This document shows positions 23,058 to 31,488 of a stretch of 33,077 nucleotides of DNA, piece after piece. The position numbers and the translations under genes are program-made. The DNA comes from an uncultured Clostridia bacterium (GTDB lineage: Bacteria > Bacillota > Clostridia > Christensenellales > Aristaeellaceae): contig CALCUD010000041.1 in the NCBI GenBank assembly GCA_937906775.1, forward strand, positions 1 through 33,077, given 5' to 3'. The notes beneath the pieces are model-generated. The model saw only the letters and a list, made by a program, of their open reading frames with translations, made no database searches and was not told the origin of the DNA. Positions within the stretch are counted from its first letter, which is position 1, and each line of letters opens with the position of its first letter.

Positions 23058-24803
23058 GTGAAACTTGTGTTCCAAGTCATGAAAAAGTACAGAAAAAAGC
23101 AAGTACTCCTGATTCTGACCGTTCTCGGTACGACCGTATGCACCATGGGCTGGCCCCGTTTGCTGGCTGTGCTAGTCGACAATGCCATTCCGCTCGGCGA
23201 CAAGGCTCAGGTTTTTTCAATCTGCGGTCTGATGCTGTTGCTGGTTGGAGCCGGGATCTTCTTCGGCGTAATGACCAGTCATTTCAGTTCCGATATATCA
23301 AACAGTGTCGGCCGGGATCTCAGGTCGGAAGTGTTTACCCGGGTGATACGGTTCAGCCAAACGCAGATGGATCGGTTCTCCACTTCATCCCTGATCACAA
23401 GAACCAACAGCGATGTTTCTCAGCTTCAGCTTTTTCTGAATCAATGTCTGTCCGTTGCGGTCAGTGCGCCGTTGATGTGTCTTGTGGGGATCATCCTCAG
23501 TTTTTCGCAGAGTCCTTCCCTTTCCCGTATTCTGATCGTCAGCATTCCGGTGATGGCTGTCGTGCTGATCCTGATCGGCCGTTTTTCTCTGCCGCTCAAC
23601 ATTAGCATGCAGGAAACAATGGACAGGATCAATATGATGACCCGTGAGAAGCTGACCGGAGCCCGGGTAATCCGTGCCTTCGGTACGACAGCTTTTGAAG
23701 AAAAGCGTTTTGACAAAGTCAGCTCCGACTATACAAAAATGAGTAAAAAAAGCCAGCGACTTTTGCAACTGGTTATACCGATTTTGACCGTGATCCTTTC
23801 CCTGACTGCCGGCGCCATTCTGTTAATGGCGGTGGAAGAAAGCGCCTACGAAGGCATCGACTACACCACCGGTGAGGTCATGAGCATTGTAAGTTATGTG
23901 ATGGAGATCATGGTCGCAGCTATCATGCTGACCTATGTGTTCATCATGCTGCCAAGAGCTTCCACTTCTGCGCGAAGAGTAAAGGAGGTTCTGGATTCCG
24001 TCAACCCGATCCGTGATCCGGAAAACGGCGTCAGTGAATCCGCTCTGAAGGGAACGCTGGAATTTGATCATGTGTCTTTCACTTATGCCGGCAGCAGTGT
24101 CCCGGCAGTCAACGGGCTGAGCTTCAAAGCCGGTCCCGGAGAGATCACTGCCGTGATCGGCGGCACCGGAATGGGCAAGAGCAGTATTGTGAACCTGATT
24201 CCGCGTCTGTATGACGTTACGGAAGGTCGGGTTCTTGTGGATGGTGTGGACGTACGTTTGTGGCCGCTTGATCTGCTACGTGAAAAAATCGGATTCGTCC
24301 CTCAGAAAGCCAATCTTTTCTCCGGTACGATTGACAGCAATATCGCCTTCGGCCGGGAAGGCGCTGATGAATATGACATCGAGAAGGCTGTCAAAACAGC
24401 CCAAAGTTATGATTTCATTATGCAGAAGGAAGATCAGTTCGCTTCCCCGGTGGCACAGGGAGGATCCAACTTCTCAGGAGGACAGCGTCAGCGTCTGGCC
24501 ATCGCCCGGGCTCTTGTCAGAGAACCGGAGATCTATGTGTTTGACGACAGCTTCTCAGCGCTGGATTTCCGGACGGACAAAGCGTTGAGGGCTGCCCTGA
24601 AAAAACAGACAGCCGGCCGGATGTGTACCACCGTAATTGTTGCTCAAAGGATCTCCACTGTCATGGACGCCGATCGAATCATCGTGATTGATTCCGGGAA
24701 TATCATGGGGATCGGCCGGCATGAAGAACTGATGGCTTCCTGCCCCGTATACCGTGAAATCGCAGAAAGCCAGCTTGGAAAGGAGGCTGGGAAACATGAG
24801 TGA
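23058..24803 (+). CDS. ABC exporter half-transporter, degenerate-site subunit
   Basis: 581 residues from GTG 23058 with AAAGGAAG upstream. It has an N-terminal six-helix exporter domain and a C-terminal ATPase: Walker A GGTGMGKSS (~368-376), signature NFSGGQRQ (~471-478), Walker B VFDDSFSALD with Asp497 where the catalytic Glu usually sits, and Gln530 (VAQRIST) where the switch His is normal. This pattern marks the degenerate-site partner of heterodimeric multidrug-type exporters such as TM287/288 and BmrCD. It overlaps the next gene by 8 bases, implying co-translation. Substrate unknown, though lipids, peptides or drugs are usual. Confidence 0.93.
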   Translation: MKLVFQVMKKYRKKQVLLILTVLGTTVCTMGWPRLLAVLVDNAIPLGDKAQVFSICGLMLLLVGAGIFFGVMTSHFSSDISNSVGRDLRSEVFTRVIRFSQTQMDRFSTSSLITRTNSDVSQLQLFLNQCLSVAVSAPLMCLVGIILSFSQSPSLSRILIVSIPVMAVVLILIGRFSLPLNISMQETMDRINMMTREKLTGARVIRAFGTTAFEEKRFDKVSSDYTKMSKKSQRLLQLVIPILTVILSLTAGAILLMAVEESAYEGIDYTTGEVMSIVSYVMEIMVAAIMLTYVFIMLPRASTSARRVKEVLDSVNPIRDPENGVSESALKGTLEFDHVSFTYAGSSVPAVNGLSFKAGPGEITAVIGGTGMGKSSIVNLIPRLYDVTEGRVLVDGVDVRLWPLDLLREKIGFVPQKANLFSGTIDSNIAFGREGADEYDIEKAVKTAQSYDFIMQKEDQFASPVAQGGSNFSGGQRQRLAIARALVREPEIYVFDDSFSALDFRTDKALRAALKKQTAGRMCTTVIVAQRISTVMDADRIIVIDSGNIMGIGRHEELMASCPVYREIAESQLGKEAGKHE

Positions 24804-26592
24804 AATCAAAGAAATTCAGGAAACTTCAGATAGCCGTTCAATTTCCAGGCTGCTTCAGCTCATGCGCCCCTGGCGCGGCCGTGTGATCCTCTCCGTGATC
24901 CTTTCCTTCCTGCAGGTCGCATGTTTCTCTCTGGCTCCGTTGTATATGGGCTGGTCCATAGATGCCATGGGGAAGATCCTCGGTCACGAAGTAACGGGAG
25001 ATCATGCGATCAATTTCTTAACAGGCCTTATCCTGATGTGCGCCGCATATCTGTTAAGTTCCGTTTTTTCCTATCTTGCTTCCCTGCTGATGACGTCAGC
25101 CGGAGAAAATGCCATTCGGAATTTGCGCAGCGATGTGAGCCGAAAGTTGAGCCGGCTTCCGCTCAACTATTATGACACCCATTCCTACGGGGATATTCTT
25201 TCCCGCGTAACCAATGATATCAATACCGTATCCGCTTCTCTGCAACAGTTGCTGAATCAGGTGATCAACGCGATCTTCACTGTCATCATCCTGCTGTATA
25301 CCATGCTTTCCATCAACGGGATCCTGACTGCTGTCGGTCTGGCAGTTATCCCCGTGGCATTGTTTCTGGCGTCCAGGATCGCCCGAAAAAGTCAGAAGGA
25401 AATCGACCGTCAGCAACAGCTTACAGGTGAGATCAACGGTTATGTGGAGGAATACTATGCCGGTCATAATGTTGTGACCGTATGCGGACGTGAAGGAACC
25501 GTATCCGACCGTTTCGGAAAGATAAACGGTGAACTGTATGACGCCGGAAGAAAAGGAATGTTCCTGGCAGACATTCTCTCTCCTGTGATCCAGAACACTA
25601 CCAATCTGGGTTATACGCTGGTTTGTCTGTGCGGTTCTCTGATGGCGATCGCCGGCGGGTTATCCATCGGTATGATTCAGGCGTTTACCCAGTATCTCAC
25701 ACAATTCTCCTCGTCTGTGACCCAGGCGTTGTCCGTAACCGGTATCATTCAGACTGTCCGTGCCGCATCAGCCCGTGTTTTTGAATTTCTGGATGAAGAA
25801 GAGGAAACGAAGGATCCGGAACCCGGCGCATTCCCCGCAGAATTGAAGGGAAGTATGGAATTTGATCATGTGCGTTTCGGCTATCTGCCGCATCAGACAT
25901 TGATCCACGATCTGAGCGTCAAAATCAATCCCGGTGAAAAAAACGCGATCGTCGGGCCGACGGGCTGCGGTAAAACAACATTGATCAACCTGATCATGCG
26001 CTTTTACGATGTAAAAGGCGGTGCGATCCGGATCGACGGGGTAAACACCCGCGATATGAAACGAGAGCGTCTCCGGGAGATCTTCAGTATGGTTCTGCAG
26101 GATACCTGGCTGTACAACGGTACCATCATGGAGAATATTCGTTACGGAAGACTGGACGCAACCGATGAGGAAGTGATCCAGGCCGCAAAACAGGCTCATG
26201 CAGACGCTTTCATCAAAACGCTTCCGGGCGGATATCAGTTTGTTCTTCAGGAAGGTGCTGGAAATATCGCGCAGGGTCAGCGCCAATTGCTGACCATTGC
26301 CCGGGCTATGCTGAGCAAAGCGCCCGTCATGATTCTGGACGAAGCTACTTCCTCAGTCGATACACGAACCGAAGCCCTGATCCAACAGGCTATGACCGAC
26401 ATGATGAAAGGCCGCACTTCCTTCGTTATCGCCCACAGGCTGTCAACCATCCGTGACGCGGACCGAATCATGTATATGCAGGACGGCGACATCATGGAAA
26501 TGGGTACGCATGATGAACTGATGGAAAAAGACGGGCTTTATGCATCCCTCTACAGAAGTCAGTTCGCTGATACCGCATCTGCGGAAACATAA
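24796..26592 (+). CDS. ABC exporter half-transporter, catalytic-site subunit
   Basis: 598 residues from ATG 24796 with AAAGGAGG about nine bases upstream, overlapping the end of the first subunit. Six-helix transmembrane domain, then ATPase with Walker A GPTGCGKTT (387-395), Walker B ILDEATSSVD with catalytic Glu516, and switch His547 (IAHRLST). The signature reads NIAQGQRQ instead of LSGGQ (A492, Q493). This complements the first subunit: one composite site has Walker B Glu, His and FSGGQ, while the other has Asp, Gln and IAQGQ. Together they form an asymmetric heterodimeric exporter. A hairpin terminator follows about 100 bases downstream. Confidence 0.94.
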   Translation: MSEIKEIQETSDSRSISRLLQLMRPWRGRVILSVILSFLQVACFSLAPLYMGWSIDAMGKILGHEVTGDHAINFLTGLILMCAAYLLSSVFSYLASLLMTSAGENAIRNLRSDVSRKLSRLPLNYYDTHSYGDILSRVTNDINTVSASLQQLLNQVINAIFTVIILLYTMLSINGILTAVGLAVIPVALFLASRIARKSQKEIDRQQQLTGEINGYVEEYYAGHNVVTVCGREGTVSDRFGKINGELYDAGRKGMFLADILSPVIQNTTNLGYTLVCLCGSLMAIAGGLSIGMIQAFTQYLTQFSSSVTQALSVTGIIQTVRAASARVFEFLDEEEETKDPEPGAFPAELKGSMEFDHVRFGYLPHQTLIHDLSVKINPGEKNAIVGPTGCGKTTLINLIMRFYDVKGGAIRIDGVNTRDMKRERLREIFSMVLQDTWLYNGTIMENIRYGRLDATDEEVIQAAKQAHADAFIKTLPGGYQFVLQEGAGNIAQGQRQLLTIARAMLSKAPVMILDEATSSVDTRTEALIQQAMTDMMKGRTSFVIAHRLSTIRDADRIMYMQDGDIMEMGTHDELMEKDGLYASLYRSQFADTASAET

Positions 26593-26689
26593 TTTCACGT
26601 GAATGTCAGCGGATCAGTAAACCTGCTGCGAACCGCCGTTCATAATCTTTGTTCCGGTCAATTTCCCCAAATTCAGAACAGATCTCATT

Positions 26690-26738
26690 CTGCACCGTAT
26701 CAGGCTTTGTCAGCAGGCTGATATGGTGCAGTTTGTTT
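26690..26738 (+). terminator. Terminator of the ABC exporter operon
   Basis: CTGCACCGTATCAG (26690-26703) and CTGATATGGTGCAG (26718-26731) form a 14-bp stem with one G-T pair and a 14-base loop, followed by TTTGTTT. It lies 97 bases after the second subunit and before the convergent hypothetical gene. Confidence 0.75.
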
Positions 26739-26755
26739 CAGGAGAAGTATGAATA

Positions 26756-27286
26756 CTATATGAAATACTCATCGGACCATATCTGAACTTCAACATACTG
26801 TTTTCCGATTCTTTTCAAAAAATCCTGATAATCTCCACTTTGATCCTGCAGAATCCGGCTGAACTTCTTCATTGTCATCAGTTCGACCGTACCGTTTCTG
26901 CCGAATTCTGCTCCGCTGTCTCCAAGGGTAAAACTGATATGTTCATCTGCGATTCTTTTCACGGGTATTCTGGTTTCAATACCGTTTCCAAACCAATCTG
27001 CCAGATATGTGCTTTCTTCGAGAACAAATGACAAAGGATGTTTTTCCTTCGGTCTGCCGCCCAGCGTTATAAATGAGTCGTATAGATACTCATCCTGCTT
27101 TTCTCTTAATTGATAATAGTTTTCAAAATCTGCAAAACGGTAAAAAGCCGTTGTATCCGGATGCCTTTCAGCAAACTGTTTTGCCATTTGAAATGCCTGT
27201 TCCTCAGGCAGGCGCATGATATTCATTAACGGAATACAATCCGGATGGCAATAGTTGACAAGCGTCATTTCAGATAAATCAATCAT
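26756..27286 (-). CDS. Hypothetical protein (about 176 residues)
   Basis: The frame is open from 27370, but a proper start is ATG 27286 (MIDLSEMTLVNYC), preceded by AGAGGA and overlapping the upstream gene's stop as ATGA. No signal peptide, membrane helix or motif that I recognise. It is rich in aromatic and acidic residues (HPDTTAFYRFADFENYYQLREKQDEYLYDSF), with a C-terminal YVEVQIWSDEYFI. Coupling to the nucleotidyltransferase-like frame suggests co-expression. Function unknown; a small accessory protein in a cluster of resistance- and repair-like enzymes. Confidence 0.7.
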   Translation of the reverse strand: MIDLSEMTLVNYCHPDCIPLMNIMRLPEEQAFQMAKQFAERHPDTTAFYRFADFENYYQLREKQDEYLYDSFITLGGRPKEKHPLSFVLEESTYLADWFGNGIETRIPVKRIADEHISFTLGDSGAEFGRNGTVELMTMKKFSRILQDQSGDYQDFLKRIGKQYVEVQIWSDEYFI

Positions 27287-27789
27287 AATATCCTCTCGAG
27301 ATGAAAAATTGTTCCGGTCTCTGTACGTATTGATGATCCGGCGTCCTCTAAAGTCGGGAAAGAAGCACAACCGTCCCCGCGATATCTTTTTTGCTTGTCT
27401 CCGTAGATCCGGTCATCCATCCATTCTCTGGACTGAACCATTTTCTTCTCCACAACGTCGGTCCGGTCAAACAGTACTTTGAATACGGGCTTGCGGGCTA
27501 CGGCATGCTCATATCCCCCGTATCCGATATCAATCTCCAGCATATTGGAGAGCAGGTAACACTGCAGATGCCGGGATGACTCCTGCGTAAAAAATACGGT
27601 CTCATATTTTCCCGAAATCTTCCGATGCATGTATTCCATGACTTCAAGCATGGAATCTCCCGCATCCGGTGCGATCACATAATCCAAATCGGAACGCGCG
27701 TCATGATAACCGATCGCGCCGGAACCGACCTGGACGAGAGAAATAATCTTTTCACATTCCTGCGCGACATTACGGATGTACTCCCGCAC
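27283..27789 (-). CDS. Nucleotidyltransferase-domain protein, probably damaged at both ends
   Basis: 168 residues from GTG 27789. The polymerase-beta-type nucleotidyltransferase motif is clear: VGSGAIGYHDARSDLDYV (G22-S23, D34, D36), with a later acidic strand EIDIGYG. Relatives such as AadE-like or Lnu-like adenylyltransferases usually continue into a helical C-terminal domain. Here the sequence after YGDKQK turns into unrelated-looking RYRGDGCASF..., so I think the 3' part is lost or frameshifted. At the 5' end the same frame continues upstream to HEQSIFEQDRQE without a start codon, while an ATG with GGGG upstream sits one base out of frame (27824). Both suggest decay, but an intact short gene is possible. 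It ends in an ATGA overlap with the next gene. Confidence 0.6.
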   Translation of the reverse strand: MREYIRNVAQECEKIISLVQVGSGAIGYHDARSDLDYVIAPDAGDSMLEVMEYMHRKISGKYETVFFTQESSRHLQCYLLSNMLEIDIGYGGYEHAVARKPVFKVLFDRTDVVEKKMVQSREWMDDRIYGDKQKRYRGDGCASFPTLEDAGSSIRTETGTIFHLERIL

Positions 27790-27865
27790 TTCCTGACGGT
27801 CCTGCTCAAATATACTCTGTTCATGGCTTTTCCCCTATTCCCGATCACAGCTTCAGTTATTTGCT

Positions 27866-28318
27866 TCAGAGTCTGTAAAACATAAAATTCGGGTTGTGCT
27901 GAAAACCGTATGTCGTATACAGCGCGACACCCATATCGGAGCCGGTGATCCAGACGGCGCCGCATCCGGCTTCCCGTGCCTCACTTACGACCCTGTCCAG
28001 CAGCGCGGTCGCAATCCCCCGGCGTCTGAAGGCCGGATCGGTGTACATACCGGACAGCAGTCCGATCCTTCCGGTTGGGCAACTGAAGTATGGTGGTTTT
28101 TCCACAAAGGACATTCCGCTTGTGCCGATGATCCTGCCGTCCTCCAGAGCAAGCCAGGATACAAAGGTCCCGTCAGATAAATGCCTCAGAAAGTAATCCT
28201 TCAGATCCTGAACTAAATCAATGTCTTCCGTGGCACCTTCTTCACGCAGCTGCCTGATCCGGATGGCGATAAAGGCATCCAGGTCATTGACCGTGAGTTT
28301 CCTGTAACTGACCGCCAT
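27866..28318 (-). CDS. GNAT N-acetyltransferase
   Basis: About 150 residues from ATG 28318 with AAGGAG about six bases upstream; the frame extends to 28336 but that ATG lies before the site. GNAT fold with the acetyl-CoA loop TDPAFRRRGIATALLD (Q/RxxGxG/A type) and the C-terminal strand and helix LYTTYGFQHNPNFMFYRL. The beta-4 strand region RIGLLSGMYTDP is also typical. Substrate unknown. One of two normal-composition GNAT genes in this accessory string, with a third of different base composition at the right end. Confidence 0.88.
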   Translation of the reverse strand: MAVSYRKLTVNDLDAFIAIRIRQLREEGATEDIDLVQDLKDYFLRHLSDGTFVSWLALEDGRIIGTSGMSFVEKPPYFSCPTGRIGLLSGMYTDPAFRRRGIATALLDRVVSEAREAGCGAVWITGSDMGVALYTTYGFQHNPNFMFYRL

Positions 28319-28363
28319 ACTCACTCCTTCTTTCATCGGTGGTTTTTCCGATACTTCTTCCGC

Positions 28364-29257
28364 TTATCTGACCAGCACACCGTTGAAAAACTGCTCCTGG
28401 AAAGCGATCCGAGCGCAGATCTCATCATCGGACGGAACTCGGATGCCGTCTGCGAGATTTCCTTCAGTGTCACAGGGAAGAACGATCCATTTTGTCTCGT
28501 TGTCGTCGTATCTGTGATAAACAGCGATAACTTTACCGCTGTATTCCGTGACAGGAGTATCCGCTCCCAGAAGATAGACATCTTGCTCCGCACCGTCTCC
28601 GCCGGTCACGCCTTCCACATATCCGTAATTCAACGGATAATACAGATCCCTGTGACGCGGATGATAACTGCCCAGCGGACGGTCGATCTTTCCACTGACA
28701 ACCTGTCCGATAATATCCCGGTACTGGTCCTTTGGAACAGGATTGAGCACATATCCGAAAAGATTTTTGATATACCGGCAGCATTCACCGCGATGGTACA
28801 TTTCTTTGATTTCTTCAAGTGTCAGCCATTCTGACCGGAGAACTTCCGGCGTCGTAGCTTTTTTCAGATCCGGTCCTTCAGTCGTTTCAAAGTAGAAAGA
28901 ATCCAGGATCCAGTTGTGACGCTGTCCGTTGTAAGTGCCGGCTACTTTGGTCGCAAGGATCCTCGCATTTTCAGGCTGGAGTGTGATCCCGACTTCCTCA
29001 GATACTTCACGTATTGCCGCATCGAGGCTTGATTCGCCGAGGATCGCATGCCCTGCTACGGTTTCCCATTTCAAAGGATCAATCTCCTTGTCGGCAGAAC
29101 GCAGGGAAATCAGATACTTACCGGTCTCCGGGTTCCTGATCCAGACTTGAACCCAAAGATGAAATTCATCATCGGACAGGTTTCGCTGTTCTCCGCGGAT
29201 ACAGGTTTTCCCGGTTCTCTTTCTGTCTATGGTGTAAACATCCCATACTTCGCTCAT
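28364..29257 (-). CDS. Nudix hydrolase fused to an inorganic-pyrophosphatase-like domain
   Basis: 297 residues from ATG 29257 (MSEVWDVYTIDRKRTGKT), with AGAGGAAA eight bases upstream; an earlier ATG at 29308 is rejected. Residues ~5-165 are Nudix. The Nudix box runs from G69 (GHAILGESS) to residue 91 and fits Gx5Ex7REUxEExGU, ending REVSEEVGI. Residues ~182-297 match a short pyrophosphatase-like family (IDRPLGSYHP, LYYPLNYGYVEG, GAEQDVYLLG, GKVIAVYHRYDD, IAFQEQFF). The Nudix part resembles the IPP-isomerase-like or YfcD-like group that acts on nucleotide-like diphosphates. The fusion would couple NDP-X cleavage to phosphate handling, which is inference. Located upstream of a GNAT gene on the same strand. 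Confidence 0.9.
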   Translation of the reverse strand: MSEVWDVYTIDRKRTGKTCIRGEQRNLSDDEFHLWVQVWIRNPETGKYLISLRSADKEIDPLKWETVAGHAILGESSLDAAIREVSEEVGITLQPENARILATKVAGTYNGQRHNWILDSFYFETTEGPDLKKATTPEVLRSEWLTLEEIKEMYHRGECCRYIKNLFGYVLNPVPKDQYRDIIGQVVSGKIDRPLGSYHPRHRDLYYPLNYGYVEGVTGGDGAEQDVYLLGADTPVTEYSGKVIAVYHRYDDNETKWIVLPCDTEGNLADGIRVPSDDEICARIAFQEQFFNGVLVR

Positions 29258-29350
29258 GATCGGTTTCCTCTGTCCGGTCGGTTCTTTATTCATATGAACA
29301 ATATACAATCAATAGTCATGATTGAAAAGAAAAAAGTTGCTGAGGTATCA

Positions 29351-29381
29351 TAAAGCAACCGCAGTACAATGACTGCGGTTG
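29351..29381 (-). terminator. Hairpin after the HTH regulator gene
   Basis: CAACCGCAG (29356-29364) and CTGCGGTTG (29373-29381) form a perfect 9-bp stem with an 8-base loop. On the minus strand CTTTAT follows, a weak U tract. It would end the transcript of the gene whose stop is at 29406. Confidence 0.55.
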
Positions 29382-29405
29382 TCTTTGAAATGGTGACTGG
29401 GACAT

Positions 29406-30077
29406 TTACCCATACATCCTTCCGTTGCTGAAAGGCTTTCCGTAGTTTTCATAATAGAACGGATAGTCATTTGCATCTTCCAGGATCACAAACGCGGGGG
29501 TCGAAAACTGCTTCTGCCCGGTGAGCTTTTTCAGTGCATCCTCGCTGCCACGGAATGTGAACTTGTGATGGGCATAGCGGATGATGTACGGTTCATCGTC
29601 TCCGGTTTCATACGGCGGGACTTCTGCTTCATCGATCAGACGGAGCGGAAAACGGAGCAGACCGTCCACCTTCCAGTTTTTCTGATAAGCGTCTTCCTTC
29701 TTTGTCTTTCTCAACAGGTATGTACAAACCCATTCCTCTGCCAGACCGTTTGCCGAGTACTTCGCAGCGGTCTTCAGAGAGTAATCAAAGGGGATCTGGT
29801 TTTTCTTCTTTCCGTATATCATTTTTTTCACCGTATGCAGGGACAGGTAATATTGATCCGCCAGCTCGGAAATACTTTTCCCTGACAGATATTCGTTATA
29901 GATCCGCTGGTTTCTGACCATGAGGCTTTGCTTGAATTCAGTCAGAGGTCGCTTCATCTGCGTATCCAGATGTTCAGCCTCATCCGACGGAATATATAGA
30001 AGCGAACCGGCAGCGTATTTCCTGACTTCTCTTAACAGCTCCCTGGGCAAAACGTCCTTCGCATTCTTATATTTCAT
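29406..30077 (-). CDS. CD3324-like HTH regulator with C-terminal extension
   Basis: 223 residues from ATG 30077 (MKYKNAKDVLPRELL), with AAGGATGA upstream; a GTG two codons earlier abuts the site and is less likely. The N-terminal ~85 residues look like the CD3324 (Mor-like) family: KDVLPRELLREVRKYAAGSLLYIP, then a helix-turn-helix in YNEYLSGKSISELADQYYLSLHTVKKMI. The remaining ~130 residues have no motif I know. They contain several Tyr/Phe/Trp-rich strands (LRFPLRLIDEAEVPPYE, YIIRYAHHKFTF) and may bind a ligand. It follows the phosphotransferase-like gene by 12 bases, so the two are probably one operon. Confidence 0.75.
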   Translation of the reverse strand: MKYKNAKDVLPRELLREVRKYAAGSLLYIPSDEAEHLDTQMKRPLTEFKQSLMVRNQRIYNEYLSGKSISELADQYYLSLHTVKKMIYGKKKNQIPFDYSLKTAAKYSANGLAEEWVCTYLLRKTKKEDAYQKNWKVDGLLRFPLRLIDEAEVPPYETGDDEPYIIRYAHHKFTFRGSEDALKKLTGQKQFSTPAFVILEDANDYPFYYENYGKPFSNGRMYG

Positions 30078-30089
30078 AAGCACTCATCC

Positions 30090-30794
30090 TTATTTAAGAT
30101 TCAGGATCCGCTCCTCCAGCGTCGAGAGATGAGCCATAATGCTCCTGCATGAGTCTTCATCATCTATGGAAGCGTGCCATCTCAGAGAGTCGATCCCACG
30201 GAAGAAAGCGATGCACAGGAACCGCTCCTTAAAATCCGGGACATCGATTTCTTTTTCCTTCAACCAGGTATACAGCTTTTCCGGAATATTGAGATAGGGT
30301 TTATTACTGTCAAAAGTCACGAAATCGATCATCCAGTCATATATCCCGGCTCTGTCCCATGCCATGAATCCGACCGTTTCGGGTGTGATCGTCATATATT
30401 CGAAGTACACATGCCCGTTTGTCAGATAGCGTTTTCCTTCACAGTAATCACTGTAGTAAAGCATTTTTTTATAGTATGTATTGAAAAAATCCCTGTCAAG
30501 CAGCGGTCCGTCAAACAGGACCTTCCAGTTCTTCCAGTAGCCTTCCCGTGTCTCGTTGAAAGTTTCCGTAATGAATTCACGGAAGGAATGATACGGGATT
30601 GTTCCGTCCGGTGCGAATTCACCGTATCCGTCGGTATCAGACACATCGGCTTCATGGATCTTCATGATACTGTCAAATATGCGTTTATAGACCGCTTCAA
30701 ATTCATCAATATCAAGCTCATTCACGATCTGACCGATTGCCGGATATTTCAGTTCTGACGGCAGGTGCGCGTTCAGGTATTCTTCTCTGTTCAT
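30090..30794 (-). CDS. Aminoglycoside-phosphotransferase-like protein, lobe-truncated and degenerate
   Basis: 234 residues from ATG 30794 with AAGGAGAA ten bases upstream. The region KRYLTNGHVYFEYMTITPETVGFMAWDRAGIYDWMIDFV aligns in layout with the catalytic part of APH kinases (HGDxxxxNIL...GxIDWxxxGxxDxxxDF). The catalytic Asp in HGD and the Asn are not clearly kept (NGHVYFEYM), and the Asp of the metal motif is replaced in MAWDRAG. The usual N-terminal ATP-binding lobe is also missing, since family members are about 260-300 residues. It may therefore be a pseudokinase or a decaying gene. It sits just upstream of the HTH gene. A lone TATAAT at 30853-30848 is a possible -10, with no good -35. 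Confidence 0.7.
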   Translation of the reverse strand: MNREEYLNAHLPSELKYPAIGQIVNELDIDEFEAVYKRIFDSIMKIHEADVSDTDGYGEFAPDGTIPYHSFREFITETFNETREGYWKNWKVLFDGPLLDRDFFNTYYKKMLYYSDYCEGKRYLTNGHVYFEYMTITPETVGFMAWDRAGIYDWMIDFVTFDSNKPYLNIPEKLYTWLKEKEIDVPDFKERFLCIAFFRGIDSLRWHASIDDEDSCRSIMAHLSTLEERILNLK

Positions 30795-30968
30795 AGTATC
30801 GGATTCTCCTTGTCTTTATCAATATCGTCCGCGCGGAGGACACTTGTATTATAGGTTACCCGCCGGTCTCCGGATAGGGATAAAAGGAATATAGCAAAAG
30901 AATACTTATCGGTCGGCACCGCTGATGAATGCTTCCAGAGTCCGACGCCGTACCGGAAAAATACTTTG

Positions 30969-31484
30969 TCAGAAGAGACTGTGGAGGCGCTTTTTCAAAC
31001 CGAGACTGATCGGTATTCCGAGCAGCAGCATCACAAAAGAATCCAGCGCGCACGCGACCAATGCGGTAGGGATCTTCGCGGCCGGCATCAACCCGTACAT
31101 GAGGCAGTCGATCACCGTCTTGACCGCGACACCGGCCAGCATTGACAGAATGACGACCGCGACGGCTTTCGGCCAGAACTGTTTCGACGGAACGTTCACC
31201 GCCTTATGCAGGACAAGACCGCAGGCAAAACCGACGATCGCGTTCATCAGGATCCAGCCGGGAGAAACTCCGCGCTGGCTCATCAGCAGGCTTTCGATCA
31301 ACACACCGCCTGCGCCGATGAACGTGGCCGGTACCGCACCCAGATATACCGCGCCCACTGCCAGTGCAATATATCCGAGATCCAGCTTGATATTCCCGGC
31401 AACGGGGATCTTCAGCAACGCCGAAAGAACAAAATAGAGTGCGGTCAGCATTCCTGTAGTGGCCATCAACTTTGTTTTTTTCAT
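30969..31484 (-). CDS. ECF transporter S component
   Basis: 171 residues from ATG 31484 (MKKTKLMATTGMLTALYF), with AGGAG nine bases upstream. It has about six hydrophobic helices. Typical S-component sequences are TGMLTALYFVLSALLKIPVAGNIKLDLGYIA at the start and ATFIGAGGVLIESLLMSQRGVSPGWILMNAIVGFACG in the middle. The S component binds a vitamin or other micronutrient outside the membrane and works with an energising module not seen in this window, so it is of the shared-module type. The substrate is not readable from sequence, and no riboswitch is evident upstream because the gene lies 4 bases after the GNAT stop. Confidence 0.85.
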   Translation of the reverse strand: MKKTKLMATTGMLTALYFVLSALLKIPVAGNIKLDLGYIALAVGAVYLGAVPATFIGAGGVLIESLLMSQRGVSPGWILMNAIVGFACGLVLHKAVNVPSKQFWPKAVAVVILSMLAGVAVKTVIDCLMYGLMPAAKIPTALVACALDSFVMLLLGIPISLGLKKRLHSLF

Positions 31485-31488
31485 ATTC

